Shown here in pieces: positions 15,301 through 22,549 of a stretch of 64,000 bases of DNA. A program made the translations under genes and the position numbers. The DNA comes from CANJSG01 sp038203875 (GTDB lineage Bacteria > Verrucomicrobiota > Verrucomicrobiia > Limisphaerales > CANJSG01), in assembly GCA_038203875.1 (NCBI GenBank), contig JBBRDN010000001.1, forward strand, positions 13,632 to 77,631. Direction: 5' to 3'. Below the pieces are notes generated by a model, which worked only from the letters and a program-made list of their open reading frames with translations, did not search any database and was not told the DNA's origin. How positions within the stretch are numbered: position 1 is the stretch's first letter; every line of letters starts with the position of its first letter.

Positions 15301-15904
15301 TCCAGGAATCGTTGTTGAAGCCGTGCGTCGCGTAGATCCAGCCGTCGAAACCCCGCCGGAACGAGGCCTGGTTGCCGTGGGTGTCGCGGGTGACATCGAA
15401 CGGACCGTAGAGCGGGGTGCGTTTGTCGGCCCTGCCATCGCCGTCGGTGTCCTCCATTAGCCAGATGTAGGGGATGCTCCAGACGACGGCTTTCCAATGT
15501 CTGTCGTCCGTGCGGAACGGATAGATGCCGATGGGGATGTTCAGCCCATCGGCGAACTGGGTCACCTTGCGCGCCCGGCCATCGGGACCGAAGTCTTCGA
15601 AGATCATCAGCCGGTCGCGGCCGGGGCGATTCGTCGGAGCGGCCCATGGATACTCGATGCTGGTAGTCGCCCAGAGGCGGCCAGCGGCATCGAAGGCGAG
15701 GTTCATCGGCTTGTTGATGTCGGGTTCAGCGGCCACGAGCTGGATGTCGAAGCCGGGCGGCAGCTTGAACTTGGCCCTTTGTTCAGGCGGGTTTGCGGGT
15801 TCAGTCGCCCTGACCATGTCGGCGAATGGATCCGTCGCTGCACAGGCGAGAGTCGTTCCCAGGATCAGGGCGGCAACGGTTCGAAGCAGGAGAGCGGACA
15901 GCAT
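12365..15904 (-). CDS. PVC-type haem-binding propeller protein (CxxCH) with HEAT region
   Basis: 1179 residues from ATG 15904 with signal peptide MLSALLLRTVAALILGTTLA. Layout: N-terminal membrane-bound-dehydrogenase-type beta-propeller (FKLPPGFDIQLVAAEPDI, later SDCHSAPLYQLLAGGYYP and VADFYNRIIGHYEVP), a long helical HEAT-like middle, then a C-terminal class I cytochrome c with CAACH at about 1056-1060 and a distal Met candidate (SLMPDNFGELL). This architecture is a hallmark of Planctomycetes/Verrucomicrobia. It presumably works in the periplasm as an electron-transfer or sugar-oxidising protein; no substrate is known. TAGCGT lies 25 bases upstream of the ATG. Confidence 0.9.
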   Translation of the reverse strand: MLSALLLRTVAALILGTTLACAATDPFADMVRATEPANPPEQRAKFKLPPGFDIQLVAAEPDINKPMNLAFDAAGRLWATTSIEYPWAAPTNRPGRDRLMIFEDFGPDGRARKVTQFADGLNIPIGIYPFRTDDRHWKAVVWSIPYIWLMEDTDGDGRADKRTPLYGPFDVTRDTHGNQASFRRGFDGWIYATHGFNNDSWITNRDGSVVHLNSGNTYRFRPDGSKLEHHTHGQVNPFGLTFDPRGNLYSSDCHSAPLYQLLAGGYYPSFGKPHDGLGFAPVMIEHAHGSTAIDGAFYYADNLWPAEYQDTFFIGNVMTSRLNRDKITFIGSTPKAVEQPDFLTTTDPWFRPVDNILGPDGALYVADFYNRIIGHYEVPLTHPGRDRERGRIWRVVYKGENGSTQLRPAKLAESLPDLVKELGSPNLPRRLLAMSEIEDRFGAKASASVETDTSNQDNSLRLIHSLWLLHRLNPPSPNSGPTPAALLEASKSTDPLVRIHSQRVAADMLQQDRSPGMTKHTDYVQAAHAVALSGLTDKDALVRRCAAEALGNFPGVSVLKPLVETLATTDRADTHLVYVLRKAIRDTLTLSGSFDALAKLSEQQRALIADIIPAVPSADAARYILAELPRLGTDSTKVSALLQHAARHGDASSAGTIAAFAREKFAADPTMQLALLKSVQSGLGQRGASTPEAVVDWGRTLAGQLVDSLATASAEWQAVPLAGAETAIPWIFQDRKCADGQSAQLISSLAPGGEALTGILRSRSFSLPAKLSFYLCGHDGQPDQPAKGVNKVVLKSADGHVLREAKPPRNDVARMIEWTFSADEVGKSAVLEVVDGDTGSAYAWLAIGRIEPAVIGLPAVAPRDVADRALDVVQLASAFPSPALVGKLRPLDDGRFGTKAQAALLRFLLGQDASYADNLAARLQPGASGVEDIATALSEADQPKARASVVAFLGSAPSRLQKQIASTLSGSRSGAEALLQGIAGGKVTAHVLTDTRLVERLRASKPDNFETRLAALTKDLPPANGERQKLIDARRAGFKASSVDLARGQELYQLNCAACHRIDGVGGLVAPQLDGVGSRGLERLCEDILDPSRNVDHAFQPTILTLKDDEIVSGLFRREEGAMLILADAAGAEIKVQKSQVKDRVESKASLMPDNFGELLKPDDFNHLVGWLLSKRGQK

Positions 15905-16131
15905 GGCAAAGTGGGACGGGTTGCAGCGAACGCTATTCGAGACGGGGGAAGTAGGGGAAAACAAAACCGGGCCAGACAGACTGGGGAAGTCCGAAAGGCC
16001 CGGGGAGTTTCGAGTTCAAGTAGGATTACGGGGAGGTTCCGAAGATTGGTTGAACACCCGACCTTCGGAAATTTGATGAGCGGCCAAAGAGCGATGGCAC
16101 ATTCTCTGATAGCTATGCCGTAACCTGCGAG
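15905..16131. other. Divergent intergenic region
   Basis: 227 bases between the divergent haem-protein and DUF1232 genes. On the minus strand TTCCCC (15954-15959), an 18-base spacer and TAGCGT (15930-15935) could form the haem-protein promoter. An imperfect dyad GGGTGTT/AACACCC-like stretch near 16055 is not convincing. No RNA gene seen. Confidence 0.35.
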
Positions 16132-16722
16132 ATGTATCCTGCATGGTCCGACTTTGGTCAAGGAGCCTCTTGTGAAAATTTTCACAAGGGCGGCAAGTGC
16201 CTTGGTATCAGGCAGCAGTTCCGAGAATCAATTGTCCGTGCTGGCGGGGAATTTGGGTGTGTGGAAATTCACCATGCCCTGCTTGTCATCCGGCGGAAGG
16301 TTTCCCATGCTGCGCACATGGCTGAGATTGCAAAGTTCGTCCACCACGGCGCGGCACAGATCACTCCGAAGGTCCTCAAGGGCATCCACCGCAAGCTTCC
16401 GCTGCTGAAGCTGGAGTTCGCGCAGATCAACGCGCCCAAGTTTCCGCACTTGGTTGAGCAGTTGGAATTCCTGGCCGACGTGGTCGAGGACTTCGCCGAC
16501 GGCGCGGGGGAGGATATTCCGTATGTGACCGCCGCTGCGTCGGCCTTCGCGCTGGTCTATGCCCATCGTCAGATGGATTTAATCCCCAACTCCATCCCCG
16601 AGTTCGGCCATGCGGACGACTCGGCCGTTGTCCGGGCCGTTCTGATCGAACACGAGCGGGCTCTCGGCGCGCACGCCATGAAGATCGGCATCGCCTGGGC
16701 GAAGATCACGGTGAAGGCCTGA
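16132..16722 (+). CDS. DUF1232 (YkvA-like) protein
   Basis: 196 residues from ATG 16132; downstream in-frame starts exist and the true N-terminus is uncertain. The C-terminal 60 residues carry the DUF1232 core YAHRQMDLIPNSIPEFGHAD, matching the family pattern 'DLIPdfIPvlGylDD', here in a less hydrophobic form. The N-terminal two thirds is helical (AQITPKVLKGIHRKLPLLK and VEQLEFLADVVEDF). Biochemical role of DUF1232 proteins is not established. It is followed by a strong bidirectional terminator. Confidence 0.75.
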   Translation: MYPAWSDFGQGASCENFHKGGKCLGIRQQFRESIVRAGGEFGCVEIHHALLVIRRKVSHAAHMAEIAKFVHHGAAQITPKVLKGIHRKLPLLKLEFAQINAPKFPHLVEQLEFLADVVEDFADGAGEDIPYVTAAASAFALVYAHRQMDLIPNSIPEFGHADDSAVVRAVLIEHERALGAHAMKIGIAWAKITVKA

Positions 16723-16748
16723 TCTGTCCGGTTCATTTCGATAATGCA

Positions 16749-16776
16749 AAAGGGCAGGCGTTGTCGCCTGCCCTTT
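16749..16776. terminator. Bidirectional intrinsic terminator
   Basis: Perfect 12-bp stem AAAGGGCAGGCG (16749-16760) and CGCCTGCCCTTT (16765-16776), loop TTGT. It lies between the convergent DUF1232 and PQQ-propeller genes; A/T-rich flanks on either side allow use in both directions. Confidence 0.85.
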
Positions 16777-16801
16777 GTGTTTCAGGTGGGGACTTGGAGG
16801 C

Positions 16802-18052
16802 TCAATTACCCTTCACATCGAAGCAGAAGAGCAGTTCCTGATCGCGCAGGAAGAGCTTGCCGTTGACGACGACGGGGTGGGTCCAGATTTTCCCCCTGTT
16901 GCTGCGCTGCTTGGTTTGGGGATCCAGCTTGAAACGCCCGTGCTCCGCCCAACCCTTGGGAGACGCTTCGGCCAAGACAACCGTTCCAGTGTCTTCTTCG
17001 AGACAATAGAGCATGCCGTCTGCGAAGTGAGTGGCACCTTTGCGGAGAGACTTGCTGTTCCAGACTTCCTCGCCGGTCTTCAGGTTCTGGCTGACCCAAG
17101 CATAGCCGTCAGAATGGCCGTAGACGTTGCCGTCGACCAGGACCACGCCGCCGTGGTGGTTCTTCATGACCTTGTTCTCGTAGACCGTGGTGACAGAGCC
17201 GTCGGAACCCAGCTTGACCGCCTTGCAACCGGCTCCATAGCCGGCCGTGACGTAGACCATGTCGTCCACGGCGATCGCCGTCGGAATGACGGCGGTTCGG
17301 CCAAAGGGGAATTCAGACCTCCACAGCACCTTGCCGGTGGCGGGATCGACTCCGAAGAATTTCTTCTCCACCAACTGCACGATCTGCGGTTTGCCGCCGA
17401 AGGTGAAAAGGATCGGGGAGGAATAGTGGGCCGCGTCCGTGAGATCGGTCGATTGCCAGGCGATGGCTCCTGTCTTCTTGTCCAACGCTGCCATCGTGCC
17501 GTTCGGGCCGCCCGGCGTGCAGATGATGTTGTTGCCGGAAATCAACGGCGATTCGGTGTAGCCCCAAACGGGAACCTTGCCTCCGAGATCGTCGACGAGG
17601 GACTTCTGCCAGACCATCTTGCCGTCCTTGGGCTGGGAGCAGATAAGGTTTCCCTGGCCGCTGATGGCGTAGACGAGGCCGTTGTGCACTGTGGGAGTGC
17701 CGCGCGGTCCATCACCCCAATCATTTTTCAACTTGGCCCCAAACGGCGTAGACCAGAGTTCGGTCCCTTTGGTGACGTCCACCGCGATGAGGAACTCCTG
17801 CTCACCCCGGAGGCCGAGGGTGAAGAGCTGGTTGCCGACAATCGAGTAGCCGGCGTAGCCAAGCCCTGCTCCCTCGAAAAGCCAGAGGCGTTTGGGACCG
17901 CCTTCCGGCCACTTCTTGAGCAGGCCTTTGTCGGGCGAATGGTCGTCGCGGTTGGGGCCGCGCCATTGGGGCCAGTCGGCCGCGATGCCGCTGCCGATGG
18001 CCAAAGCTCCGAAGAGCAGGGATGCGGTGAGAGATTTGAGCGAGGATTTCAT
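16802..18052 (-). CDS. Secreted PQQ-like beta-propeller protein
   Basis: 416 residues from ATG 18052 with signal peptide MKSSLKSLTASLLFGALAIG. Opens with ADWPQWRGPNRDDHSPDKGL, the standard start of PVC-type outer-membrane-protein-assembly BamB-like/PQQ propellers, followed by repeated blades (LIAVDVTKGTELWSTPFG, MAALDKKTGAIAWQSTDL, FGVDPATGKVLWRSEFPFG) and the ending GKLFLRDQELLFCFD. No catalytic residues are visible, so either a scaffold or a non-canonical quinoprotein. Lies 65 bases downstream of the YncE-like gene on the same strand and is probably co-transcribed with it. Confidence 0.88.
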   Translation of the reverse strand: MKSSLKSLTASLLFGALAIGSGIAADWPQWRGPNRDDHSPDKGLLKKWPEGGPKRLWLFEGAGLGYAGYSIVGNQLFTLGLRGEQEFLIAVDVTKGTELWSTPFGAKLKNDWGDGPRGTPTVHNGLVYAISGQGNLICSQPKDGKMVWQKSLVDDLGGKVPVWGYTESPLISGNNIICTPGGPNGTMAALDKKTGAIAWQSTDLTDAAHYSSPILFTFGGKPQIVQLVEKKFFGVDPATGKVLWRSEFPFGRTAVIPTAIAVDDMVYVTAGYGAGCKAVKLGSDGSVTTVYENKVMKNHHGGVVLVDGNVYGHSDGYAWVSQNLKTGEEVWNSKSLRKGATHFADGMLYCLEEDTGTVVLAEASPKGWAEHGRFKLDPQTKQRSNRGKIWTHPVVVNGKLFLRDQELLFCFDVKGN

Positions 18053-18117
18053 GATGGAGGTGAAGGTTGCCGAAATAGGACCGTGCGCAAGGAAGACGGT
18101 TTTGGGTTCGCTGAAAT

Positions 18118-19233
18118 TCAGCGGGACATGACGCGGCCGAGCCCGAACTGGTCTCCGTTCAGAACAGGCTTTCCGCCGGCGAAGTGAATTTCGATGAGCT
18201 TTTCGCTGTGCACTTCGCGGCCCAGCTCGTCCTTGAGCGCCACGATGATCTTGCGGGACGCCACGTCGAAGACCTCGCCGGTCGACGGGTAGGCGAGCTT
18301 CCCGTCGAGCGAGAAGGTGATCCAGCCCGGCTGGTCCCGGACCTGGATCGTGGCGACCTGCTTCGGCGGCATGACGGTCGCGTCGAAGATGTGCATGCAC
18401 TGGTTGGCGCCGTCCGCCAGCCAGAGTTCCTTTTCATCCGGCGTCAGGCCGATGCCGTGGCTCGGGCAGCCGTGGCGTTTGACAGGCCCCTTCTGGAATC
18501 CCGTGACCTCCACCCGATGCAGCATCTTGCCGGAGCGCACATCGCCGATCTCGAAGCCGAGCAGGTCGTTCACATTCACGAAGGCCAGCGTCTGCGCCCC
18601 GTTCACGGTGAACGGCCGAACCGGCGCGCTGAAGGGCCCGATGTCGCGGGCGAGTTTATGCGTGGCGACATCGGCAACGCGGAGCAAAGGGGACTTCAGA
18701 CCCGCCAAGTAGGCCTTCGATCCATCGAGCCCGACGATGGTGTTGTGGGCGCCCGAATCCGGAACGAGCTTGGTGATCACGGTCCCGTCGAAGGCATTGA
18801 CGACGTGCCAGTGAGGACCTTCCAACGACGGCAGGTAGATCGTCTTCCCATCCGGCGTGATCGACATCCGGTCGCAGCCGCCTTCGTAGGATTTTTCCCA
18901 GAGCACCGCGTCCGTCGTCAGGTCGAAGCACGTCAGCGTCTTGAGCGTGCTGACGTAGAGACGGCCCGTGGTCGCGCTGGCGCAGACGCCCTTCACGTTC
19001 AACGGCTGCCCCTTTTCATCCAGCCCACGCGCGGCGATGCGGCGGACGAACTTGTGCCCGTGGTCGATGTCGAAAACCAGCACGCCATGTCCGCCGAGTT
19101 CGAGGTAGTTCCTGATCCCGGGCTCGGCGACGTAGAGGAAGCGCCCCGTCTGGCCTGTGGCCGGTTTCAAGTCCGCCGCGAACGTCGTCGCAACGAAATG
19201 GGCGCAGAGCAGCAGAAGGAGGAAGCGTCTCAT
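18118..19233 (-). CDS. Secreted YncE-like beta-propeller protein
   Basis: 371 residues from ATG 19233 with signal peptide MRRFLLLLLCAHFVATTFAA. The body consists of propeller blades in the style of YncE/surface-layer propellers: RFLYVAEPGIRNYLELGG, GRLYVSTLKTLTCFDL, GKTIYLPSLEGPHWHVVNAF and KELWLADGANQCMHIFDA. Such proteins bind ligands or other macromolecules in the periplasm; no enzymatic motif is seen. First gene of a two-gene minus-strand unit with the PQQ-like propeller. Confidence 0.82.
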   Translation of the reverse strand: MRRFLLLLLCAHFVATTFAADLKPATGQTGRFLYVAEPGIRNYLELGGHGVLVFDIDHGHKFVRRIAARGLDEKGQPLNVKGVCASATTGRLYVSTLKTLTCFDLTTDAVLWEKSYEGGCDRMSITPDGKTIYLPSLEGPHWHVVNAFDGTVITKLVPDSGAHNTIVGLDGSKAYLAGLKSPLLRVADVATHKLARDIGPFSAPVRPFTVNGAQTLAFVNVNDLLGFEIGDVRSGKMLHRVEVTGFQKGPVKRHGCPSHGIGLTPDEKELWLADGANQCMHIFDATVMPPKQVATIQVRDQPGWITFSLDGKLAYPSTGEVFDVASRKIIVALKDELGREVHSEKLIEIHFAGGKPVLNGDQFGLGRVMSR

Positions 19234-19324
19234 GGTATGTGGGCTGCGAGCGAAACGCCCGTGACCCTGGCAGACAAGACCCATTTACCGCCCGGCCATC
19301 GCGATAATCAGCTTCGAGCACTCC

Positions 19325-19354
19325 TTCCCAGCGACCGGCCGATCAGGTTAGGCT
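19325..19354 (+). promoter_or_regulatory. Predicted promoter of era
   Basis: TTCCCA (19325-19330), 18-base spacer, TAGGCT (19349-19354); the -10 box ends 10 bases before the era ATG. Weak -35, but the TAGnnT box and spacing match others in the window. Confidence 0.35.
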
Positions 19355-19364
19355 CACCCCTTCG

Positions 19365-20246
19365 ATGTCCAACACTCCGGAATCCAATCCAACCTTTCGC
19401 GCCGGCATGGTCGCCGTGCTCGGCCGCACTAACGCAGGCAAATCCACCCTCGTGAACGCGCTCGTCGGCCGCAAGGTCTCGATCGTCACGCCCAAGCCCC
19501 AGACCACGCGCGAAGCCGTCCAGGGCGTCGTCCACCGGCCCGAGGGCCAGATCGTCTTCGTCGACACCCCCGGCTTCTTCAAGACCCACGCCAGCGCCCT
19601 CGTCGACAAGCTCCACCAGCGCGCGCGGCGGGCTCTCGACGGCATCGACGCCATCCTGCACGTCGTCGATCCGACCAAGGAGATCGGCGAAGAAGAGGAG
19701 ATGGTCGTCGCCGTTCTCGCGAATGTTCCCCAGGCCAAGATTCTTTGCCTGAGCAAATCCGACTTGGAGGTCCGTCCTGCGTCCGCCGCGTGGCGCGCTC
19801 GTGCCACCGGCTACAAGGCCATCATCGAAGTCTCCGCCATCAACGGCCACGGCCTCGAAGAACTGGTGGCCGCGTTGATGAAGTCCATGCCCGTCGGCCA
19901 GGCGCTTTATCCCGAGGACGAGGTCACCAACACCTCCCGCGAATTCGCCGCCGGTGAACTTATCCGTGAACAGATCTACCTGCAGATGGGCGACGAGATC
20001 CCCTATCGCACCCGCGTCGAGATCGGTTCCATCGAGGAACGGAAAACCAAGCTGGGCGAACCGCTCATCGCCGTCCTCGCGACCATCCTCGTGGCCAGCG
20101 ACCGCTACAAGGCCATGGTCATCGGCGCCGGCGGCCAGCGCATCCGCCAGCTCAACTCCGATTCGCGGAAGGAACTCGAACATCACTTCGGCAAGAAGGT
20201 CTTCCTCGACTGCGACGTCATGGTCGACAAGACGATCCTCGATTGA
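19365..20246 (+). CDS. era: GTPase Era
   Basis: 293 residues, ATG at 19365, normal family length. Era binds 16S rRNA 3' end and helps mature the 30S subunit. G1 GRTNAGKST at 20-28, G2 region TTRE, G3 DTPG at 67-70, G5 SAINGHG, and the C-terminal KH domain with ELIREQIYLQMGDEIPY followed by VIGAGGQRIRQL (the GxxGxxI loop). The G4 motif reads SKSD (130-133) instead of NKxD, a substitution at the Asn that normally contacts guanine. A SET-domain gene starts at or just after the stop codon, so they are likely cotranscribed. Confidence 0.95.
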   Translation: MSNTPESNPTFRAGMVAVLGRTNAGKSTLVNALVGRKVSIVTPKPQTTREAVQGVVHRPEGQIVFVDTPGFFKTHASALVDKLHQRARRALDGIDAILHVVDPTKEIGEEEEMVVAVLANVPQAKILCLSKSDLEVRPASAAWRARATGYKAIIEVSAINGHGLEELVAALMKSMPVGQALYPEDEVTNTSREFAAGELIREQIYLQMGDEIPYRTRVEIGSIEERKTKLGEPLIAVLATILVASDRYKAMVIGAGGQRIRQLNSDSRKELEHHFGKKVFLDCDVMVDKTILD

Positions 20247-20260
20247 GCCCCCCGAAGAAC

Positions 20261-20680
20261 ATGCCCCGGCCGAAGACCTCCATTCCCGCCGATGCCGTCC
20301 GAGTGGGCTCCAGTCGGATCAACGGCCGCGGCATCTTCGCCGCCGCGCCGCTGCCCGGCCGACGCAAGTTGGGTGAGATCACCGGCCAGTTGGTGAAACT
20401 CCCCGGAGCGCGCCAGTCCATCGCCCATGCACCCAAGATCTACTTCGTGGAGCTGGATGAGGAATGGGCGCTCGACTGTTCGGACGGCGGGCCGTTCAAG
20501 CACCTGAACCACTCTTGCGAACCCAACTGCTACCTCCGCATCTTCAACCGCCGCCTCGAAGTCTACAGCCTTGGCTCCATCGCGGAGGGAATTGAACTGA
20601 CGGTCGACTATGGCGTTACGCCCCATGCCGGCGGAATGAAGTGCGGCTGCGGCGCGAAGAACTGCCGCGGCGTGCTCTGA
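20261..20680 (+). CDS. SET-domain protein lysine methyltransferase-like
   Basis: 139 residues from ATG 20261; a TTG at 20243 would overlap the era stop by 4 bases and add 6 residues. The whole protein is a minimal SET domain: SSRINGRGIFAAAPLPG near the start, NHSCEPNCYLR (the SAM-binding NHSC motif), GIELTVDYG (the catalytic-Tyr motif) and a post-SET zinc cluster CGCGAKNCRG. SET enzymes transfer methyl groups from SAM to protein lysines. In bacteria they are sparse and were described in chlamydiae; the target here is unknown. Tight coupling to era suggests a ribosomal or translation-related target, an inference only. Confidence 0.85.
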   Translation: MPRPKTSIPADAVRVGSSRINGRGIFAAAPLPGRRKLGEITGQLVKLPGARQSIAHAPKIYFVELDEEWALDCSDGGPFKHLNHSCEPNCYLRIFNRRLEVYSLGSIAEGIELTVDYGVTPHAGGMKCGCGAKNCRGVL

Positions 20681-20747
20681 CGCAGGTAGGGCGTATCCTC
20701 CAGGTCCATCGCTCCCTGAGGCCGCCATTTCGGGCGGTTGACGCTTT

Positions 20748-22538
20748 GTGTCCGCCTGCCACTTTCCGTCCGTGAATCGTCCGCTGCTTTCCCCGGTCCG
20801 TCCGGCGCGCTGGTTGGCCAGCCTGGCCGTCGCCTGCTTCTCCCTGCTTCCCGTCGTCGCGCAGGAGCTGCCCGTGAAGGAGCACACGCTCTCGAACGGG
20901 ATGAAGATCCTCCTCGTGAAACGCGAGGGCGATCCGACCATCGCCGCCGGCTGGGTGGCGCACGTCGGCAGCGCAAACGAACGTCCCGGCATCACCGGCA
21001 TCGCGCATCTCTTCGAGCACATGATGTTCAAGGGCACGCCCACCATCGGCACCAAGGACGGCAAGAAGGACGCCGAGGTCATGGCGGAACAGGAACGCGT
21101 CCGGGACCTCATGCGCGCCGAGGAGGCCAAGGTCCGCGCCGCTTGGCGCCGCGGCGACGTCGATGATCCGGCGAAATATGAGAACATGACGCCGCGTTGG
21201 CGCGAGCTGGAGGCGGACTTCAAGAAACTCATCCAGGCCCAGCGCGACATCCTCGTGAAGAACGAATTTGACCGCATCTACAGCGGCCAGGGCGCGTCCG
21301 GCATGAACGCCTTCACCACCGAGGATCTGACAGGCTACTTCATCGTGGTGCCGGCGAACAAGCTGGAGCTGTGGTGCTGGATGGAATCCGAACGGCTGCT
21401 GCGGCCGGTCTTCCGGGAGTTCTACGCCGAGCGCGACGTCGTCTTCGAAGAACGCCGGATGCGCGTCGAGTCCACGCCGCTCGGAAAGTTCGCCGAGAGC
21501 TTCAACTCGATGGTTTGGGAGTCGCATCCCTACGGCTGGCCGGTCATCGGCTGGCCTTCGGACATTCCGGCCATCTCGAAGAAGGACGCCGATGAATTCT
21601 ACGGGCTGTATTACCAGCCGCAGAACTTGACCGCGATTTTGGTCGGCAACTTCGAGACCGACACGGCGCTCGCCATGGCCGAGAAATACCTCGGACGCAT
21701 TCCACGCGGTGCGCAGCCCGCGCCCGACGTGATCACGTGGGAGGTGAAACAGCTCACCGAGAAACGCATGTATGCCGAGGCGGAAACCAATCCGCAGGTC
21801 GACATCGTCTGGCACACGGTTCCATTCCGGCACAGGGACTCCTACGCGCTTCAGGTTCTTTCACAGCTCCTTTCCGGCCGCACCGGCCGCCTCTACAAGG
21901 GACTCGTCGTCGGGTCCAAGGTGGCGACCGAGGCCTACGGCCAGCAGCAGTCGCAGAAGTGGGCCGGCATCTTCAACGTCGGCGGCGAAGCGTCCGAGAG
22001 GAAGACCCCCGAGGAAGTCGAGACCGCGCTCTACGCCGAGCTGGAGAAGCTGAAGACGGATGAGGTCCCCGACATCGAGCTGCAGAAGGTGAAGAACCAG
22101 TTCGCCGCCGGCGAATACCGGAAGCTCTCCGGCAACATGCCGATCCTCTACCAGCTCATCTTCAACGAAGGCCGTGGCTCCTGGGTCGAAATCAACGAAG
22201 CCGGAAAGAAGCTCCAGGCCGTCACGGCCGCCGACGTGAAACGCGTCGCCGCGACCTACTTGATCAAGGAAAACCGCACCGTCGCCATCTACACCCGCAA
22301 GGCCGGCACCAAGGTCGACGAGGATGCCGATCTGACCGGACTCGAGCCGCAGCAGAAGCCTGTCGTGAAGCAGTTCATGAACGCGATCGCCACCGTGAAG
22401 GATGTCGCCCAGCTTGAAGCGCAGAAGGCGCAGTTCGAGGGCCGACTCAAGTCGGCCAACGACAAGACCAAACCCTTCGTCACGATCATGCTGAAGAAGC
22501 TCCAGGCCCGCATCGACGAGTTGAAAGCCGCCAAGTGA
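20748..22538 (+). CDS. M16-family zinc metallopeptidase, catalytic type
   Basis: 596 residues from GTG 20748; GTG 20772 is an equally plausible start giving a cleaner signal peptide (RWLASLAVACFSLLPVVAQE). The inverted zinc motif HxxEH is intact as HLFEH (H87, E90, H91 from 20748). The N-terminal half is M16 peptidase and the second half the M16C non-catalytic domain (YYQPQNLTAILVGNFETD, then LLSGRTGRLYKGL). About 75 residues of charged helix are inserted after the zinc motif, near residues 100-170. Exported; pairs with the next gene, which lacks the zinc motif, as in two-component PqqL/Ymx-type peptidases. Confidence 0.92.
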   Translation: MSACHFPSVNRPLLSPVRPARWLASLAVACFSLLPVVAQELPVKEHTLSNGMKILLVKREGDPTIAAGWVAHVGSANERPGITGIAHLFEHMMFKGTPTIGTKDGKKDAEVMAEQERVRDLMRAEEAKVRAAWRRGDVDDPAKYENMTPRWRELEADFKKLIQAQRDILVKNEFDRIYSGQGASGMNAFTTEDLTGYFIVVPANKLELWCWMESERLLRPVFREFYAERDVVFEERRMRVESTPLGKFAESFNSMVWESHPYGWPVIGWPSDIPAISKKDADEFYGLYYQPQNLTAILVGNFETDTALAMAEKYLGRIPRGAQPAPDVITWEVKQLTEKRMYAEAETNPQVDIVWHTVPFRHRDSYALQVLSQLLSGRTGRLYKGLVVGSKVATEAYGQQQSQKWAGIFNVGGEASERKTPEEVETALYAELEKLKTDEVPDIELQKVKNQFAAGEYRKLSGNMPILYQLIFNEGRGSWVEINEAGKKLQAVTAADVKRVAATYLIKENRTVAIYTRKAGTKVDEDADLTGLEPQQKPVVKQFMNAIATVKDVAQLEAQKAQFEGRLKSANDKTKPFVTIMLKKLQARIDELKAAK

Positions 22539-22549
22539 ACCCAGCCCAC

